Part shown: positions 36,117 through 48,200 of the stretch, one piece after another
Layout: each line of letters begins with the position of its first letter
Position numbering within the stretch: the stretch's first letter is position 1
The notes under the pieces: model-generated
Seen by the model: the letters and a program-made list of their open reading frames with translations, nothing else
The model's database searches: none
Told to the model about the DNA's origin: nothing
Assembly (NCBI RefSeq): GCF_002934545.1
Contig: NZ_PTJA01000005.1
Location: 248,001 to 312,000 of the forward strand
DNA length: 64,000 bases
Direction of reading: 5' to 3'
DNA from: Lacrimispora xylanisolvens
GTDB taxonomy: Bacteria > Bacillota > Clostridia > Lachnospirales > Lachnospiraceae
Translations under genes and position numbers: made by a program

Positions 36117-37595
36117 ATGAAACCAGGATTTGATAACAACAAGTATTTAACCATGCAGTCAGAGCACATTAAAGAGCGGATCAGCCAGTTCGGGGACAAG
36201 CTCTATCTGGAATTCGGAGGAAAGTTATTTGATGACTACCACGCTTCCAGAGTGCTTCCGGGATTTGAGCCGGACAGCAAGCTTCGTATGCTGATGCAGC
36301 TCTCTGATCAGGCAGAAATTGTAATTGCCATCAGCGCTGCTGACATTGAAAAGAACAAGATCCGCCATGATCTTGGCATTACATACGATGTGGATGTATT
36401 CCGTCTCATTCAGTCCTTTACGGACAAGGGACTTTATGTGGGAAGTGTTGTTATTACCCAGTACTCCGGTCAGAAAGCTGCAGACGTATTTAAGGGAAAG
36501 CTGGAATCAATGGGAATTAAAGTGTACCGCCATTATATCATTGACGGCTATCCTGCCAACATTTCTTTAATTGTAAGTGATGAGGGTTATGGCAGAAATG
36601 ACTATATTGAAACCTCCAAACCCTTGGTGATCATCACTGCACCGGGACCTGGCAGCGGAAAGATGGCCACCTGTTTATCTCAGCTTTATCACGAAAACAA
36701 AAGAGGCGTAAAGGCTGGTTATGCCAAGTTTGAAACCTTCCCTATCTGGAATATTCCGTTAAAGCATCCGGTGAATCTTGCTTATGAAGCAGCTACTGCT
36801 GATTTAAATGATGTGAATATGATCGATCCCTTCCATTTGGAAGCTTATGGGTTAACTACTGTAAATTATAACCGGGATGTGGAAATTTTTCCGGTTTTAA
36901 GTGCAATCTTTGAGGGAATTTATGGAGAATGTCCTTACAAATCCCCTACGGACATGGGTGTGAATATGGCCGGACATTGTATCGTGGATGATGAAATCTG
37001 CAAGGAAGCATCACGCCAGGAAATTATCAGACGTTATTATCAGGCATTATCCCGTCTGGCAAAAGACATGGGATCCAAGGATGAGGTATATAAAATTGAA
37101 CTGTTGATGAAGCAGGCCAAGATCAATACGGAGATGCGAAAAACCGTAGGCGCTGCCAATGAGCTGGCCCAGAAAAACAGTTCTCCTGCTGCTGCTCTTT
37201 TGCTGGGTGACGAAACCATAGTAACGGGGAAGACCACCAATCTGCTGGGAGCCTCTGCTGCTCTTTTGCTGAATGCAGTCAAGGTTCTGGGAAATATCCC
37301 TCACGATGTCCATTTGATTTCTCCTTCCGCCATAGAACCGATTCAGAAATTAAAGGTTAAATATCTGGGAAGCAAAAACCCCAGACTTCATACCGATGAA
37401 GTACTGATCGCCCTGTCCGCTTCTGCTGCCACAGATGTGAATGCGCAGATTGCCTTAGAGCAGCTTCCCCGGTTAAAAGGGACGGATGCCCATACGTCTG
37501 TCCTGCTCTCTGATGTAGATGTAAAAACCTTTAAAAGATTAGGAATCCATCTTACCTGTGAGCCGATCTATGAACAGAAGAAAATATATCATTAA
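36117..37595 (+). CDS. DUF1846 family protein
   Basis: 492 residues from ATG 36117, with GGAGGG upstream; an ATG at 36048 lacks one. The sequence is collinear with DUF1846 (PF08903) proteins: GFDNNKYLTMQSEHIKERIS at the start, TAPGPGSGKMATCLSQLYHE as a phosphate-loop-like segment, and SALSASAATDVNAQIALEQ-type sequence near the end. Structures exist in the family but the function is unknown. A nucleotide-binding role is suggested by GPGSGKMAT. It is divergent from map. Confidence 0.9.
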   Translation: MKPGFDNNKYLTMQSEHIKERISQFGDKLYLEFGGKLFDDYHASRVLPGFEPDSKLRMLMQLSDQAEIVIAISAADIEKNKIRHDLGITYDVDVFRLIQSFTDKGLYVGSVVITQYSGQKAADVFKGKLESMGIKVYRHYIIDGYPANISLIVSDEGYGRNDYIETSKPLVIITAPGPGSGKMATCLSQLYHENKRGVKAGYAKFETFPIWNIPLKHPVNLAYEAATADLNDVNMIDPFHLEAYGLTTVNYNRDVEIFPVLSAIFEGIYGECPYKSPTDMGVNMAGHCIVDDEICKEASRQEIIRRYYQALSRLAKDMGSKDEVYKIELLMKQAKINTEMRKTVGAANELAQKNSSPAAALLLGDETIVTGKTTNLLGASAALLLNAVKVLGNIPHDVHLISPSAIEPIQKLKVKYLGSKNPRLHTDEVLIALSASAATDVNAQIALEQLPRLKGTDAHTSVLLSDVDVKTFKRLGIHLTCEPIYEQKKIYH

Positions 37596-37729
37596 GAACC
37601 TGGATATAAGTAAACTCTTTATTGATAAAAACAATCACTGCCGCTGTACCGATAGAGAAACACAATTGGAAGTTCTATGTATTCAATGTTAAAATTAATG
37701 TATTAAATTTTACGAAGGGGTGTTTCATA

Positions 37730-38218
37730 ATGGAAATGAAAAAAGAAGTCAGTGTACAGAAAATCAAAAAAGATGCAGAGGAATTATTCCGGGGGGGATT
37801 CTTCTGTTCGGAAGCCGTCGTATCTTCCATACGGGACAACTTTGAACTTGATGTTCCAGATATGGTAATCGCCATGGCCTCCGGATTTCCCGTAGGTATC
37901 GGACGTTCCAAGTGCGTATGCGGAGCCGTGTCCGGCGGCGTTATGTCACTTGGCCTTTTCTTTGGACGTACCAGACAGGGGGATCCAAAGGTGGAAAAGA
38001 ACCTTTTATTGGCCAATGAGCTCCACGACTATTTTAAAACAGCCAATGGAAAGAACTCTCTTTGCTGCCGTGTCCTCACAAAAGAATTCGATATGGCAAG
38101 CGGGGAACATAAGGAGCAATGCATTGCGTTTACCGGGCTGGTTGCAGAAAAGGTGGCACAGATCATTGTCCGGGAATTTGAGCTTGTGAATATTGATGAA
38201 CTTGTAACAGCGGGGTGA
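37730..38218 (+). CDS. C_GCAxxG_C_C family redox-type protein
   Basis: 162 residues from ATG 37730, with AAGGGG upstream. Spaced cysteines define the family (PF09719): FFCSEAVVSSI, SKCVCGAVSGGVMSLG, LCCRVLTKEF and KEQCIAFTG. Members probably bind a metal or cofactor or do thiol redox chemistry and often occur beside transporters. Here the TGA stop overlaps the ATG of a TDT-family transporter, so the two are likely to work together. Confidence 0.88.
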   Translation: MEMKKEVSVQKIKKDAEELFRGGFFCSEAVVSSIRDNFELDVPDMVIAMASGFPVGIGRSKCVCGAVSGGVMSLGLFFGRTRQGDPKVEKNLLLANELHDYFKTANGKNSLCCRVLTKEFDMASGEHKEQCIAFTGLVAEKVAQIIVREFELVNIDELVTAG

Positions 38219-39171
38219 TGGGTATGAGGGACTTAATAAAACGTGTGCCAGTACCTATGTCAGGAGTTATGCTTGGGTGTGCTGCTCTGGGTAATTTACT
38301 TCAGAGTTACTCCGAGAGTATCCGCTATGTGTTTGGAGCCATCTCCTTTTTACTTTTTATCCTTCTTCTGCTTAAAGCAGGATTGTATCCCATTGCGGTT
38401 AAGGAGGATTTGAAAAATCCAATCATGATGAGTGTATCTGCCACATTTCCCATGGGGACTATGTTGTTATCTGTTTACATAAAGCCTATTTTCTATACAG
38501 TGGCTTTTACCATCTGGATTTTGGCGATTGCTCTTCATCTTCTGCTGATTCTTATGTTTACTTACCGGTTTATGAGAAACGTGAATATGAAGAACGTATA
38601 TGCCAGTTATTTTATCGTGTATGTGGGCATAGCCGCTGCAGGAATCACCGCTCCGGCTTATCAGATGCAATTTATTGGAACAGCCGCTTTCTGGTTTGGG
38701 TTTATCAGTTTGATTGCTTTACTTTTGCTGGTTGGGTACCGGCATATCAGATACTCTGAAATACCGGAGCCGGCACAGGCACTGTTTTGTATATTCACAG
38801 CGCCAGGGAGCCTGTGTCTGGCCGCTTATCTGCAATCAGTGGATGAAAAAAACCTGGTTCTTGTGTCAGTACTGGCTGTAGTATCCTTTGCATTGTATGT
38901 ATTGGTACTGGCCGGGTTAATTCCGCTTTTGCAATTGCCATTTTATCCAAGTTATTCTGCCTTTACGTTTCCATTTGTCATTAGCGCCATTGCATCGAAG
39001 CAGACTGCTGGCTTTCTTATGAAAAATGGAATCCAGGCATCATACCTGCAGCCAATTATATGGATTCAGACAATCCTTGCTGTGCTGCTTGTCTGCTACA
39101 CGCTTTTGCGATACGGTATGTTTTTATTGCAGATCAGGGTTTCACCTGTAAAAGCCAATGCAGCTAATTAA
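38218..39171 (+). CDS. TDT/SLAC1-family membrane transporter
   Basis: 317 residues with about ten hydrophobic helices. The N-terminal segment RVPVPMSGVMLGCAALGNLL is typical of the tellurite-resistance/dicarboxylate (TDT) family. ATG 38218 overlaps the previous stop (TGATG); ATG 38224, six bases after GGGGTG, is possible. Family members carry C4-dicarboxylates, sulfite or other anions. The coupling with a C_GCAxxG_C_C protein is the only hint at function. Confidence 0.85.
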   Translation: MGMRDLIKRVPVPMSGVMLGCAALGNLLQSYSESIRYVFGAISFLLFILLLLKAGLYPIAVKEDLKNPIMMSVSATFPMGTMLLSVYIKPIFYTVAFTIWILAIALHLLLILMFTYRFMRNVNMKNVYASYFIVYVGIAAAGITAPAYQMQFIGTAAFWFGFISLIALLLLVGYRHIRYSEIPEPAQALFCIFTAPGSLCLAAYLQSVDEKNLVLVSVLAVVSFALYVLVLAGLIPLLQLPFYPSYSAFTFPFVISAIASKQTAGFLMKNGIQASYLQPIIWIQTILAVLLVCYTLLRYGMFLLQIRVSPVKANAAN

Positions 39172-39194
39172 TATAAAGTTTTGACCTTAGAATG

Positions 39195-39222
39195 GGAGCT
39201 GTTGCTATTACGCAACAGCTCC
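39195..39222. terminator. Terminator between the TDT gene and the giant adhesin gene
   Basis: GGAGCTGTTGC and GCAACAGCTCC form a perfect 11-bp stem with loop TATTAC, followed by a T-rich run on the plus strand. The genes converge here. Confidence 0.8.
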
Positions 39223-39253
39223 GTTTATTCTTATTTCAATTCAGATTCAATTC

Positions 39254-42200
39254 CTATCTTTCGTCTCTGCGCCTATGGCTGATTGCCAGATAGGCTGCCA
39301 ATAAGATTCCTGATACAATTGCTGCAACGCCCTGAACAGGCGCCCTGTCACCAGTCTTTGGAAGTCCGGCTAATGGGATGTTTCCGTCGTCAATGGATAC
39401 AAGGTTTGTATTTTCCGGCAGGTTCGCCAGAGGAACTGGTACTGGCTCAATGGTAACAGTTGTGTCACCAGGGCCTCCTGCCTGGCGGGTACCGGTTGCT
39501 CTTGGACCGCCGCCGGAGCTGCCTCCGCTGCTTCCCCCACTGCTTCCTCCGCCGTTGTAACTCCATAATGCGGTATATACTGCATTTTCTGATACGGTCT
39601 TCGCAATTTCTTTATTCCAGCCAATAAAACTGTAGTTACCGTTTGCTGTAGTCTGCCCTTCAAAAGCAGGAACCGCATCGCCATAGCTGAGACCTGTGTT
39701 AGTTTGTGCATTGAATGAGCCATGCTCTCCTGGATTATAGGTTATAGCAAACTGCTGCTTAAAGTAAACCCGGAGCACCATGCCGCCATCGCCTGCCACT
39801 GCTGCCTCAAATACATTGGCTGCATTTGAATCAAGTATATATCCGCTCAATGCTGCCTTATCAGAATCGGTTACGGCTGCCAGCGCATCCGTTGTTCCTG
39901 CTCTCAATGAGGAATTATTAGCCTTCTCCGGATACTTTCCTTTACTCTCGTAATAGAATTCCACTGTATATTTTGTGCTGGTTGAAGAGATCCATTGTGC
40001 TACATACGTGTTGTCTGTTGTAACAACCGGCTCAGGTTTGGGACTCCAGCCTGCGAATACATATCCTGGCTTACCCATGGGCGTCCCGTCATATTCCGGA
40101 GTTGCTGTGTTATAATCCAGACCTTCCGCTTTCTGAATCGCAAAGGTTCCCTGGGTACCAGGCGCATAAGTTACTGTGAACTGCTGTTTGAAGTAAACCT
40201 TAAGAACCAGACTTCCATCTCCGGCAATTGTTCCACCCAATACATTTTCTTTTGCCTCGTCAAACACGTAACCTGGTTTCTTTGTTTGCCTGTCATCAGC
40301 CGTCACCTCAGCCTTAGATTCCGTATAACCATTTCTGGTATACGAATAGGTTGGCTGCTCTGCATATTCTCCATTTACCTGATAATACAGGTCTACAATA
40401 TAATTAACCTGCACCGGATCATAATAAACATTTATTACATTGTTTTCTCCGGTTATAACCGTAGGCAGTTCTGGATTGTATGGCGTATCTGATAATTTGT
40501 ATCCAGCCTTTTCCTTTAACGTTACCTCATTAACAGTTGGGTCAGCTACCAATACTTTCTGGTTTTCTTCTGCCCCTGCATCCTCACTGTTATTATAGAA
40601 ATATTTGATTTTGTAATTCAGAGTCTGATTCTCATCTATTTCATAATATACAGTTTTTTCGTTAGGGCCTGCTGAGGTGATTGTCATGCTTTCCGGCTGC
40701 TCAGCCATCAGCTTATACCCGGTTGTGGTTGTTAGCGGATTGATCCAGGTTACTTCTCCTACGGGTGCACTTGCTGTCAGAGCCTCAAGACCGGGCACCG
40801 CAGTTGTAGTATCTTTGATATAGTAATTGACCCTATAATCAAACTTCTGGGTATCATCAATCTCATAATAAACCGTCTTTTCGTTGGAACCTGCTGAGGT
40901 GATTGTCATGCTTTCCGGCTGTTCCGCCATCAGTTTATAACCAGTTTTGGTCTTTGGCACATTAGTCCAGGTAAATTCCCCTACCGGTTTCTTTCCTGTC
41001 AGAGCTTCAAGTCCGGGTACCCCAGTTGTGGTATCTTTGATATAGTAATTCACACTATAATCAAAATTCTGGGTTTCATCAATCTCATAATATACTGTCT
41101 TCTCGTTGGGGCCTTCTGAGGTGATTGTCATGCTGGCTGGCTGATCGGCCATCAGCTTGTAACCGGTTGTCGTCTTTGAAGCATTGCTCCAGGTAAATTC
41201 CCCTACCGGTTCACTTCCTGTCCGAGCATCAAGACCTGGTACCGCAGTTGTGGTGTCTTTGATATAGTAATTGACTCTATAATCAAATTTCTGAGTTTCA
41301 TCAATCTCATAATACACCGTCTTTTCGTTGGGACCTGCTGCTGTGATTGTCATGCTTTCCGGCTGTTTTGCCATCAGTTTATAGCCAGTTGTAGTCTTTG
41401 GCTCATTCCTCCAGGTTATTTCCCCTACCGGTTCACTTCCTGTGATGGACTTAAGACCTGGCACTGCTGTTGTGGTATCTTTAATAAAGTAATTCACCGT
41501 ATAGCCAAACTTCTGGGTATCATCGATCTCATAATACACCGTCTTCTCGTTAGGACCAGCTGACGTGATTGTCATGCTGGTTGGCTGGTCGGCCATCAGC
41601 CTGTAGCCGGTTGGGGTCTTTGACATATTAGACCAGGTAAATTCCCCTACCGGTTTCTTTCCTGCCAGGGCTTCAAGACCAGGTACCGCGGTTGTGGTAT
41701 CTTTGATATAGTAATTCACCCTATAATCAAAATTCTGGGTTTCATCGATCTCATAATATACGGTCTTCTCGTTGGGGCCTTCTGAGGTGATTGTCATGCT
41801 GGTTGGCTGATCGGCTGCCAGCTTATAGCCGGTTACAGTCTTGGGGTCATTTTTCCAGGTAAATGTTCCTACTGGTTTACTTCCTGTCAGTGGTGTAAGA
41901 CCTGGTACTCCAATTGTAGTATCTTTGATATAGTAATTTACCGTATAACCAAACTTCTGCGCTTCATCAATCTCATAGTATACTGTTTTCTCGTTAGGAC
42001 CAGTGGAGGTGATTGTCATGCTTTCCGGCTGACCATCCACCAGCTTATAGCCGGTTGCGGTCTTAGATTCATTTTTCCAGTTAAATGTTCCTACCGGTTC
42101 ACTTCCTGTCAGTGGCGTAAGACCTGGTACAACAGTTGTAGTATCTTTGATATAGTAGTTTACTGTATAGCCAAACTTCTGGGTCTCATCAATCTCATAG

Positions 42201-45200
42201 TAAACCGTTTTCACATTGGGACCATCTGCCGTGATTGTCATGCTCGTCGGCTGCTCAGCTACCAGCTTATAGCCGGTTGCGGTCTTTGGCTCATTTTTCC
42301 AGGTGAATGTTCCTACCGGTTCACTTCCTGTCAGTGGCGGAAGACCTGGCACTCCAGTTTCAGTATCTTTGATATAGTAGTTTACTGTATAGCCAAACTT
42401 CTGCATTTCATCAATCTCGTAGTATACCGTCTTCTCGTTGGGACCAGCGGCTGTGATTATCATGCTTTCCGGTTGTTCCTCCACCAGTTTATAGCCGGTT
42501 TTGGTCTTTGGCTCATTTTTCCAGGTGAATTCACCTACCGGCGCTTTTCCTGTCAGAGGCGGAAGACCCGGGACTGCAGCTGTTGTTCCTTTAATAAAAT
42601 AACTCACTGTATAGTCGAACTTCTGGGTTTCATCAATTTCATAATATACCGTTTTCACGTTGGGACCGGCTGCCGTAATTGTCATGCTATTTGGCTGCCC
42701 GGCCATCAGCTTGTAGCCGGTTTCTGTTTTTGGTATATTCGTCCAGCTGAATTCCCCAACCGATGCTCTTTCTTTCAGAGCCTTAAGACCGGGTACTGCT
42801 GTTGTGGTATTTTTGATATAGAAATTCACTGTATAGTCGAATTTCTGAGTATCATCAATCTCATAATATACCGCTTTTACATTGGGACCGGCTGACGTGA
42901 TTGTCATGCTTTCCGGCTGACCAATCATCAGCCTGTAGCCAGTTTCTGTCTTCGGCTCATTCCTCCAGCTGAATTCCCCTGCCGGTGCTTTTCCTGCCAG
43001 AGCAGTAAGACCTGGTACTGCTGTTGTGGTTCCCTTAATATAGTAATTCACCGTGTAGTCAAACTTCTGGGTTTCATCAATCTCATAATACACTGTCCTT
43101 ACGTTAGAACCAGCTGCCGTGATTATCATGCTGGTCGGCTGTCCTGCCATCAGCTTATAGCCAGTTTCTGTCTTTGGAGCATTCACCCAGCTGTATACCC
43201 CAACTGGTGCTTTTCCTGACAGAGCTGTAAGACCTGGTACCGGGACTGTGGACCCCTTAATCAGGTAATTCACAGTATAGCCAAACTTCTGGGTTTCATC
43301 GATCTCATAATATACTGTCCTGACGTTAGGACCAGCTGCCGTAATTGTCATGCTATTCGGCTGCCCAGCCATCAGCTTATAACCGGTTTCTGTCTTCGGC
43401 TCATTCCTCCAGCTGAATTCCCCCACTGTTGCACTTCCCGTCAGTGGCGTAAGGCCTGGGACTGCTGTGGTAGTATTTTTGATATAGTAGTTTACTGTAT
43501 AACCAAAGGTTTGGGCTTTATCAACCTCATAGTACACCACTTTTACGTTTGGTCCAGCTGCAGTGATTGTCATGCTTTCCGGCTGTCCGGCCATCAGCTT
43601 GTAGCCAGTTACTGTCTTCGGCTCATTCCTCCAGCTGAATTCCCCTACTGGTGCACTTCCTGTCAGTGGCGTAAGACCTGGGACTGCTGTTGAGGTTCCC
43701 TTAATATAGTAATTCACAGTGTAGTCAAACTTCTGGGTTTCATCAATCTCATAGTACACCGTCTTCTCGTTTAATCCATCTGCCGTAATTGTCATGCTGG
43801 TCGGCTGCTGTGAGCTGGTCACCAGCCTGTAGCCAGTTGTCGTCTTAGTTGCATTACTCCAGGTAAACGTTCCTACCGGCGCACTTCCTGACAGTGGTGC
43901 AAGCCCTGGTACTGCTGTTGTGGTTCCATTAATATAGTAATTTACCGTATAACTAAACTTTTGGGTTTCATCCGTCTCATAGTACACCGTTTGCACGTTG
44001 GGACCAGCTGACGTGATTGTCATGCTTATGGGCTGTTCGGCCATCAGCTTATAGCCGGTTGCTGTCTTTGGCTCATTTTTCCATGTGAAGGTTCCTACTG
44101 GTGCACTTCCTGTCAGTGTTTTAAGACCTGGCACCGCAGCCGTGGTTCCCTTGATATAGTAATTCACCGTGTAGTCAAACTTTTGGGTCTCATCAACCTC
44201 ATAGTACACCGTTTGCACGTTGGGACCAGCTGCTGTAATTGTCATGCTGGTTGGCTGAGGCAAGCTGGTCACCAGCTTGTAGCCGGTCGCTGTCTTCGTA
44301 ACATTACTCCAGGTAAATGTTCCTATCGGCGCTTTTCCATTCAGAGATATTAGCCCTGGTACTGGTGTTGTGGTTCCCTTGATATAGTAATTCACTGTAT
44401 AGCCAAACTTCTGGGTTTCATCAATCTCATAGTACACCGTCTGCACGTTGGGGCCAGCTGCTGTGATTGTCATGCTCGCCGGCTGTTGCGAACTGGTTAC
44501 CAGTTTGTAACCGGTTGTGGTTACCGGCTCATTCTTCCAGGTAAATGTTCCAACCGGTGCACTTCCTGTCAGAGCCGCAAGCCCTGGTACTGGTGTTGTG
44601 GTTCCCTTGACAAAGTAATTCACCGTATAACCAAATTTCTGGGTTTCATCAATCTCATAATACACCGTTTGCTCGTTGGAACCAGCCGCTGTGATTGTCA
44701 TGCTGGTCGGCTGGGACGGACTGGTCACCAGCTTGTAGCCGGTTGCCGTCTTTGGCTCATTTTTCCAGGTAAATGTTCCTACCGGTGCACTTCCCGACAG
44801 AGCCACAAGACCGGGCACTGCTGCTGTAGTCCCCTTAATATAGTAATTTACCGTATAACCAAACTTCTGCGTGTTATCTACTACAAACCTGGCATAGAAA
44901 GTAGTACCGTCTCCCCAGCCGGCGGCCGGACGTTCCGGTGTGTACCTGGCTAAATCAGATACCAGAACCGTACACGCTGCATCACTATACCAGCCACTAA
45001 GTTTATACCCCTTATCCGGAGTTGCCACAGCACCTTTGGAGACCCCAATGTCCGGATTTAAATATTCATTGGCTGGAGAAACGTTTCCTTCTCCCACTGC
45101 CTGAAACTTAATCTGAACACTGTTTTTTAACCTCCATTGTGCATACAACGTGACTGTGTTGTCCGCACCGGAATGATTGGCAGATATAAAATCCTTTGTA

Positions 45201-48200
45201 AGACTGAATGAGTCTCCTTCATTAAAAGCTACTCCTTTTCCATCAGGACTTGTATTCCAACCATTGAATACATATCCATCTTTCTTTAATGGAAGCCAGG
45301 TTCCGCCTTCATACCCGCCTGCTTTCGCTACAGTAACATTGGCATTCAGATCATATCCCTGACCATCTGGAGTTAAGCCGCCAGTATTGCCATTTCCAGC
45401 ATAATCAACATAATAGCTCTCTTTATTTCGAATGATGCCATCTACATGCCAGCCTTCCGTTCCACAAGCTGCTGACTCGTATTTTATAACATACCATTCA
45501 ATATACTCATTTTTCTTAAGATTTTTATCTTCCCAGCTGGCAGTAACCTGATAAAACTTATCATTTAAATTCGCCTGTACATTGTCTTTTCCTGTTACTG
45601 TTATTAAGGGGTTGATATAATTTAATAGATTATCACCCGAGCCTATGGTTTTAAAATATTGACCGTAATCCTTATAAATAAATTCATAGCTGCGACTGGT
45701 CTGGTTTCTTGGCTCTGCCGGCAAATCTCCGCCATCATTTAAAACCGCCACCCACAACCGGCCTGACGCGCTGCCACTGGTTTGTGCCCAAACCGCATAT
45801 AAAGTCTTCGCTTTCGCGGTTTCATTGGAATCTATTGTGAAGGTGTCTGTATAAACTTCATTATATCCTGCATTCCCCTTAGAAGTTATTTTACCTCCAT
45901 CCGGAGAATCGCTCCAACCCATAAATTTGTAATTGGCTCTGGTTAAGCTGCTGCCATCTGGTAATTCAATGGAATCCCCTGGTTTTGCAATTTTTGAAGA
46001 TACGGATCCCTGACCGCCATTGGCATCAAACTGGACTGTTATACCATTCTCCGAATACCATAAATAAATGCTGTTCTTACCCAGATCTATCCAGTTAGAT
46101 GATGAAGTTTTATAATAAAAAGTATAATCCAATAAACCAACCTCACATCGGAGAGATTGGATCACGGAACCGCTTTGGAAATTGCTTCCGACAGTGGCCT
46201 TATCAAAGGTATATCCACTTACATCAGGTGCAATATCTTTTATTGGTACAGATTTTCCAAAGGATAGACTATCATAACGTGTAGCATCTGTTCCAATAGG
46301 AACCGCCGCCCCATTATCATATTTTACTAAATTTAAAGGTAGACGTTTACTTCCCCAAAAATTACTAAATACGATGGTATAGGTTGAAAAATGTTCCGCC
46401 TCAAACGTAATTTCATGAATTCCTTTATTTTCCTGAACATTTAATTCCTCTGAAACGGGCTCTACAGAAGCCACATCTGCCGCTGTCACTTTTGCCTGCG
46501 GTTCATCTTCCTTCGTTGTGGCAACATAAACTACCTCAACCGTATTCGCTTCCTTGCTGTGATTCTCCATGGGAGTTCCGGAAAACGTCACCTGCACAGA
46601 ACCATTCCAGATCTGGTTATCCAGTTTGTTGCCGCTGCGGTCAAGAAGGTCAATATTATAAGATAAAGAGCTGATTACCTCTTTAGCCTCTCCATCCTCT
46701 TTTGACTGAGCCTCAACCTTCTCTTTCACTGCATCCCCAATGCCGGTAACAACGAATGCTGTTGCTTTTACGCCTGCGGGTAATACCCCTTCCGGTGCAT
46801 GCAAACGAATAACGGTACCATCTTCCATAACAAGCTGGGAAGAAAATTCCGGATGTTCTCCAGTTTCCGACATATGAACTTCTATTTCCTGATCCTCATA
46901 AATCTCTGGAACAGAATACCAGGCGGTCTTTGAACCATCTGTATTATCTGTTTCCGATTCAGATTTCAATGATTGTCCATTTGCCGTTACACTCTCAATC
47001 CCATATCCAATCTGATTCTTAACGCCAAAGGTCAGCTCCTGACCTTCCTCAACTCCCCTTGGTCCTTCAATAATACGGGCACTGGCTTCCGGATTGATTG
47101 TATATGAAATCTTATATCCATCATAGTCTTCCAGCGCTTTTAGCTGATTAATTGTGACCGTATATGCTTTGGCAGTGGAACAATATCCAATACCAACCAA
47201 ATCCGCTGTTCCGGCTGGAGAAGCCTTTGTATCTGGGTTTGGCGTCTCTGGTTCCGGCTTACTTTCCGAAGGAGAAGCCGTTCCGGCAGCTGTATTGGCC
47301 GTACTCCCTGCCGTGTTCTTGCCTGCTGACGAAGACTGGGTTTCTGCAGGAGCCTGGGTGGTTTCAGGCTGGGTTTCAGGCTGGGCGGTTTCCATCTGGG
47401 TTGATTCAGCCTTTTGAGTCTCAGTCTGTGTTGACTCAGCCTTTGAGGGCTCAACCTGTGTTGTCTCTGCCTGTTTTGTCTCGACCTGTTCTATTTCGGC
47501 TTTGGTCGACTCCTCTGTCTCCTCCGATTCTCTCACATTCTCAGGATCAACAGCAGCTGTCTCTTCAATGACTTCTGCGGCTTGCGTTACCTCACCATTT
47601 TCTTTGGCAGCAACTACCGGTGCATTGTGGCGAATAATAGAAGCCACTGGCTCAGAGACTTTGCTCTCAGGAACCGGAATCTCTTCCAAATCAGCTGCTT
47701 CTCTCACTGTTTCCTCTGCCGGAGCCTCTGTCTGACTTTCTTCTGGAGCAGATATTGTCTCCTCTGGCAGTTTTGACGTCGTCTCTGGTACTGATGTGGT
47801 CTCCTCCGGTGCTATTGTGGTTTCAACCGGTGCTGATGTGGTCTCCTCTGCTGCTGTAGTTTCCTTCACAGGTACAGTCTCAACTGCTTTCCCAGCCTCT
47901 GCAGGAGTTGCTGTTTCCGGCACCTTTGTTTCTCCGGTTACAGCTGGTTGTTCTGGCTTTGTAACAACATTTACTTCCTCTTTACCAAATGCTGATTCAT
48001 AACTCCTTACCGTTATGCGGTTGGTCTTTTTCACCTTTTCTACGCCGTTATCCATCCTGGTAATTTCTGTGGAACAGCTAATGGTATTTTCCCCGTTATT
48101 AACGTACAGGAAAACAATTTCTTCATCGCCGGTTACCATATACATGTCATCAGCATTTTCCGGTATGCGGACAAACACACGAAGCTGTGCATCTACACCT

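Noticed and set aside
40634-44875. A CRISPR-like array, because of regular repeat spacing
   Set aside because: The period is 222-228 bp, the repeats vary in sequence, and all lie in one open coding frame.
39995-46674. Several plus-strand frames within the giant adhesin gene, e.g. 42473-42895 and 44486-44953
   Set aside because: They are antisense reading of the tandem repeats, repeat with the same period, and lack ribosome binding sites.
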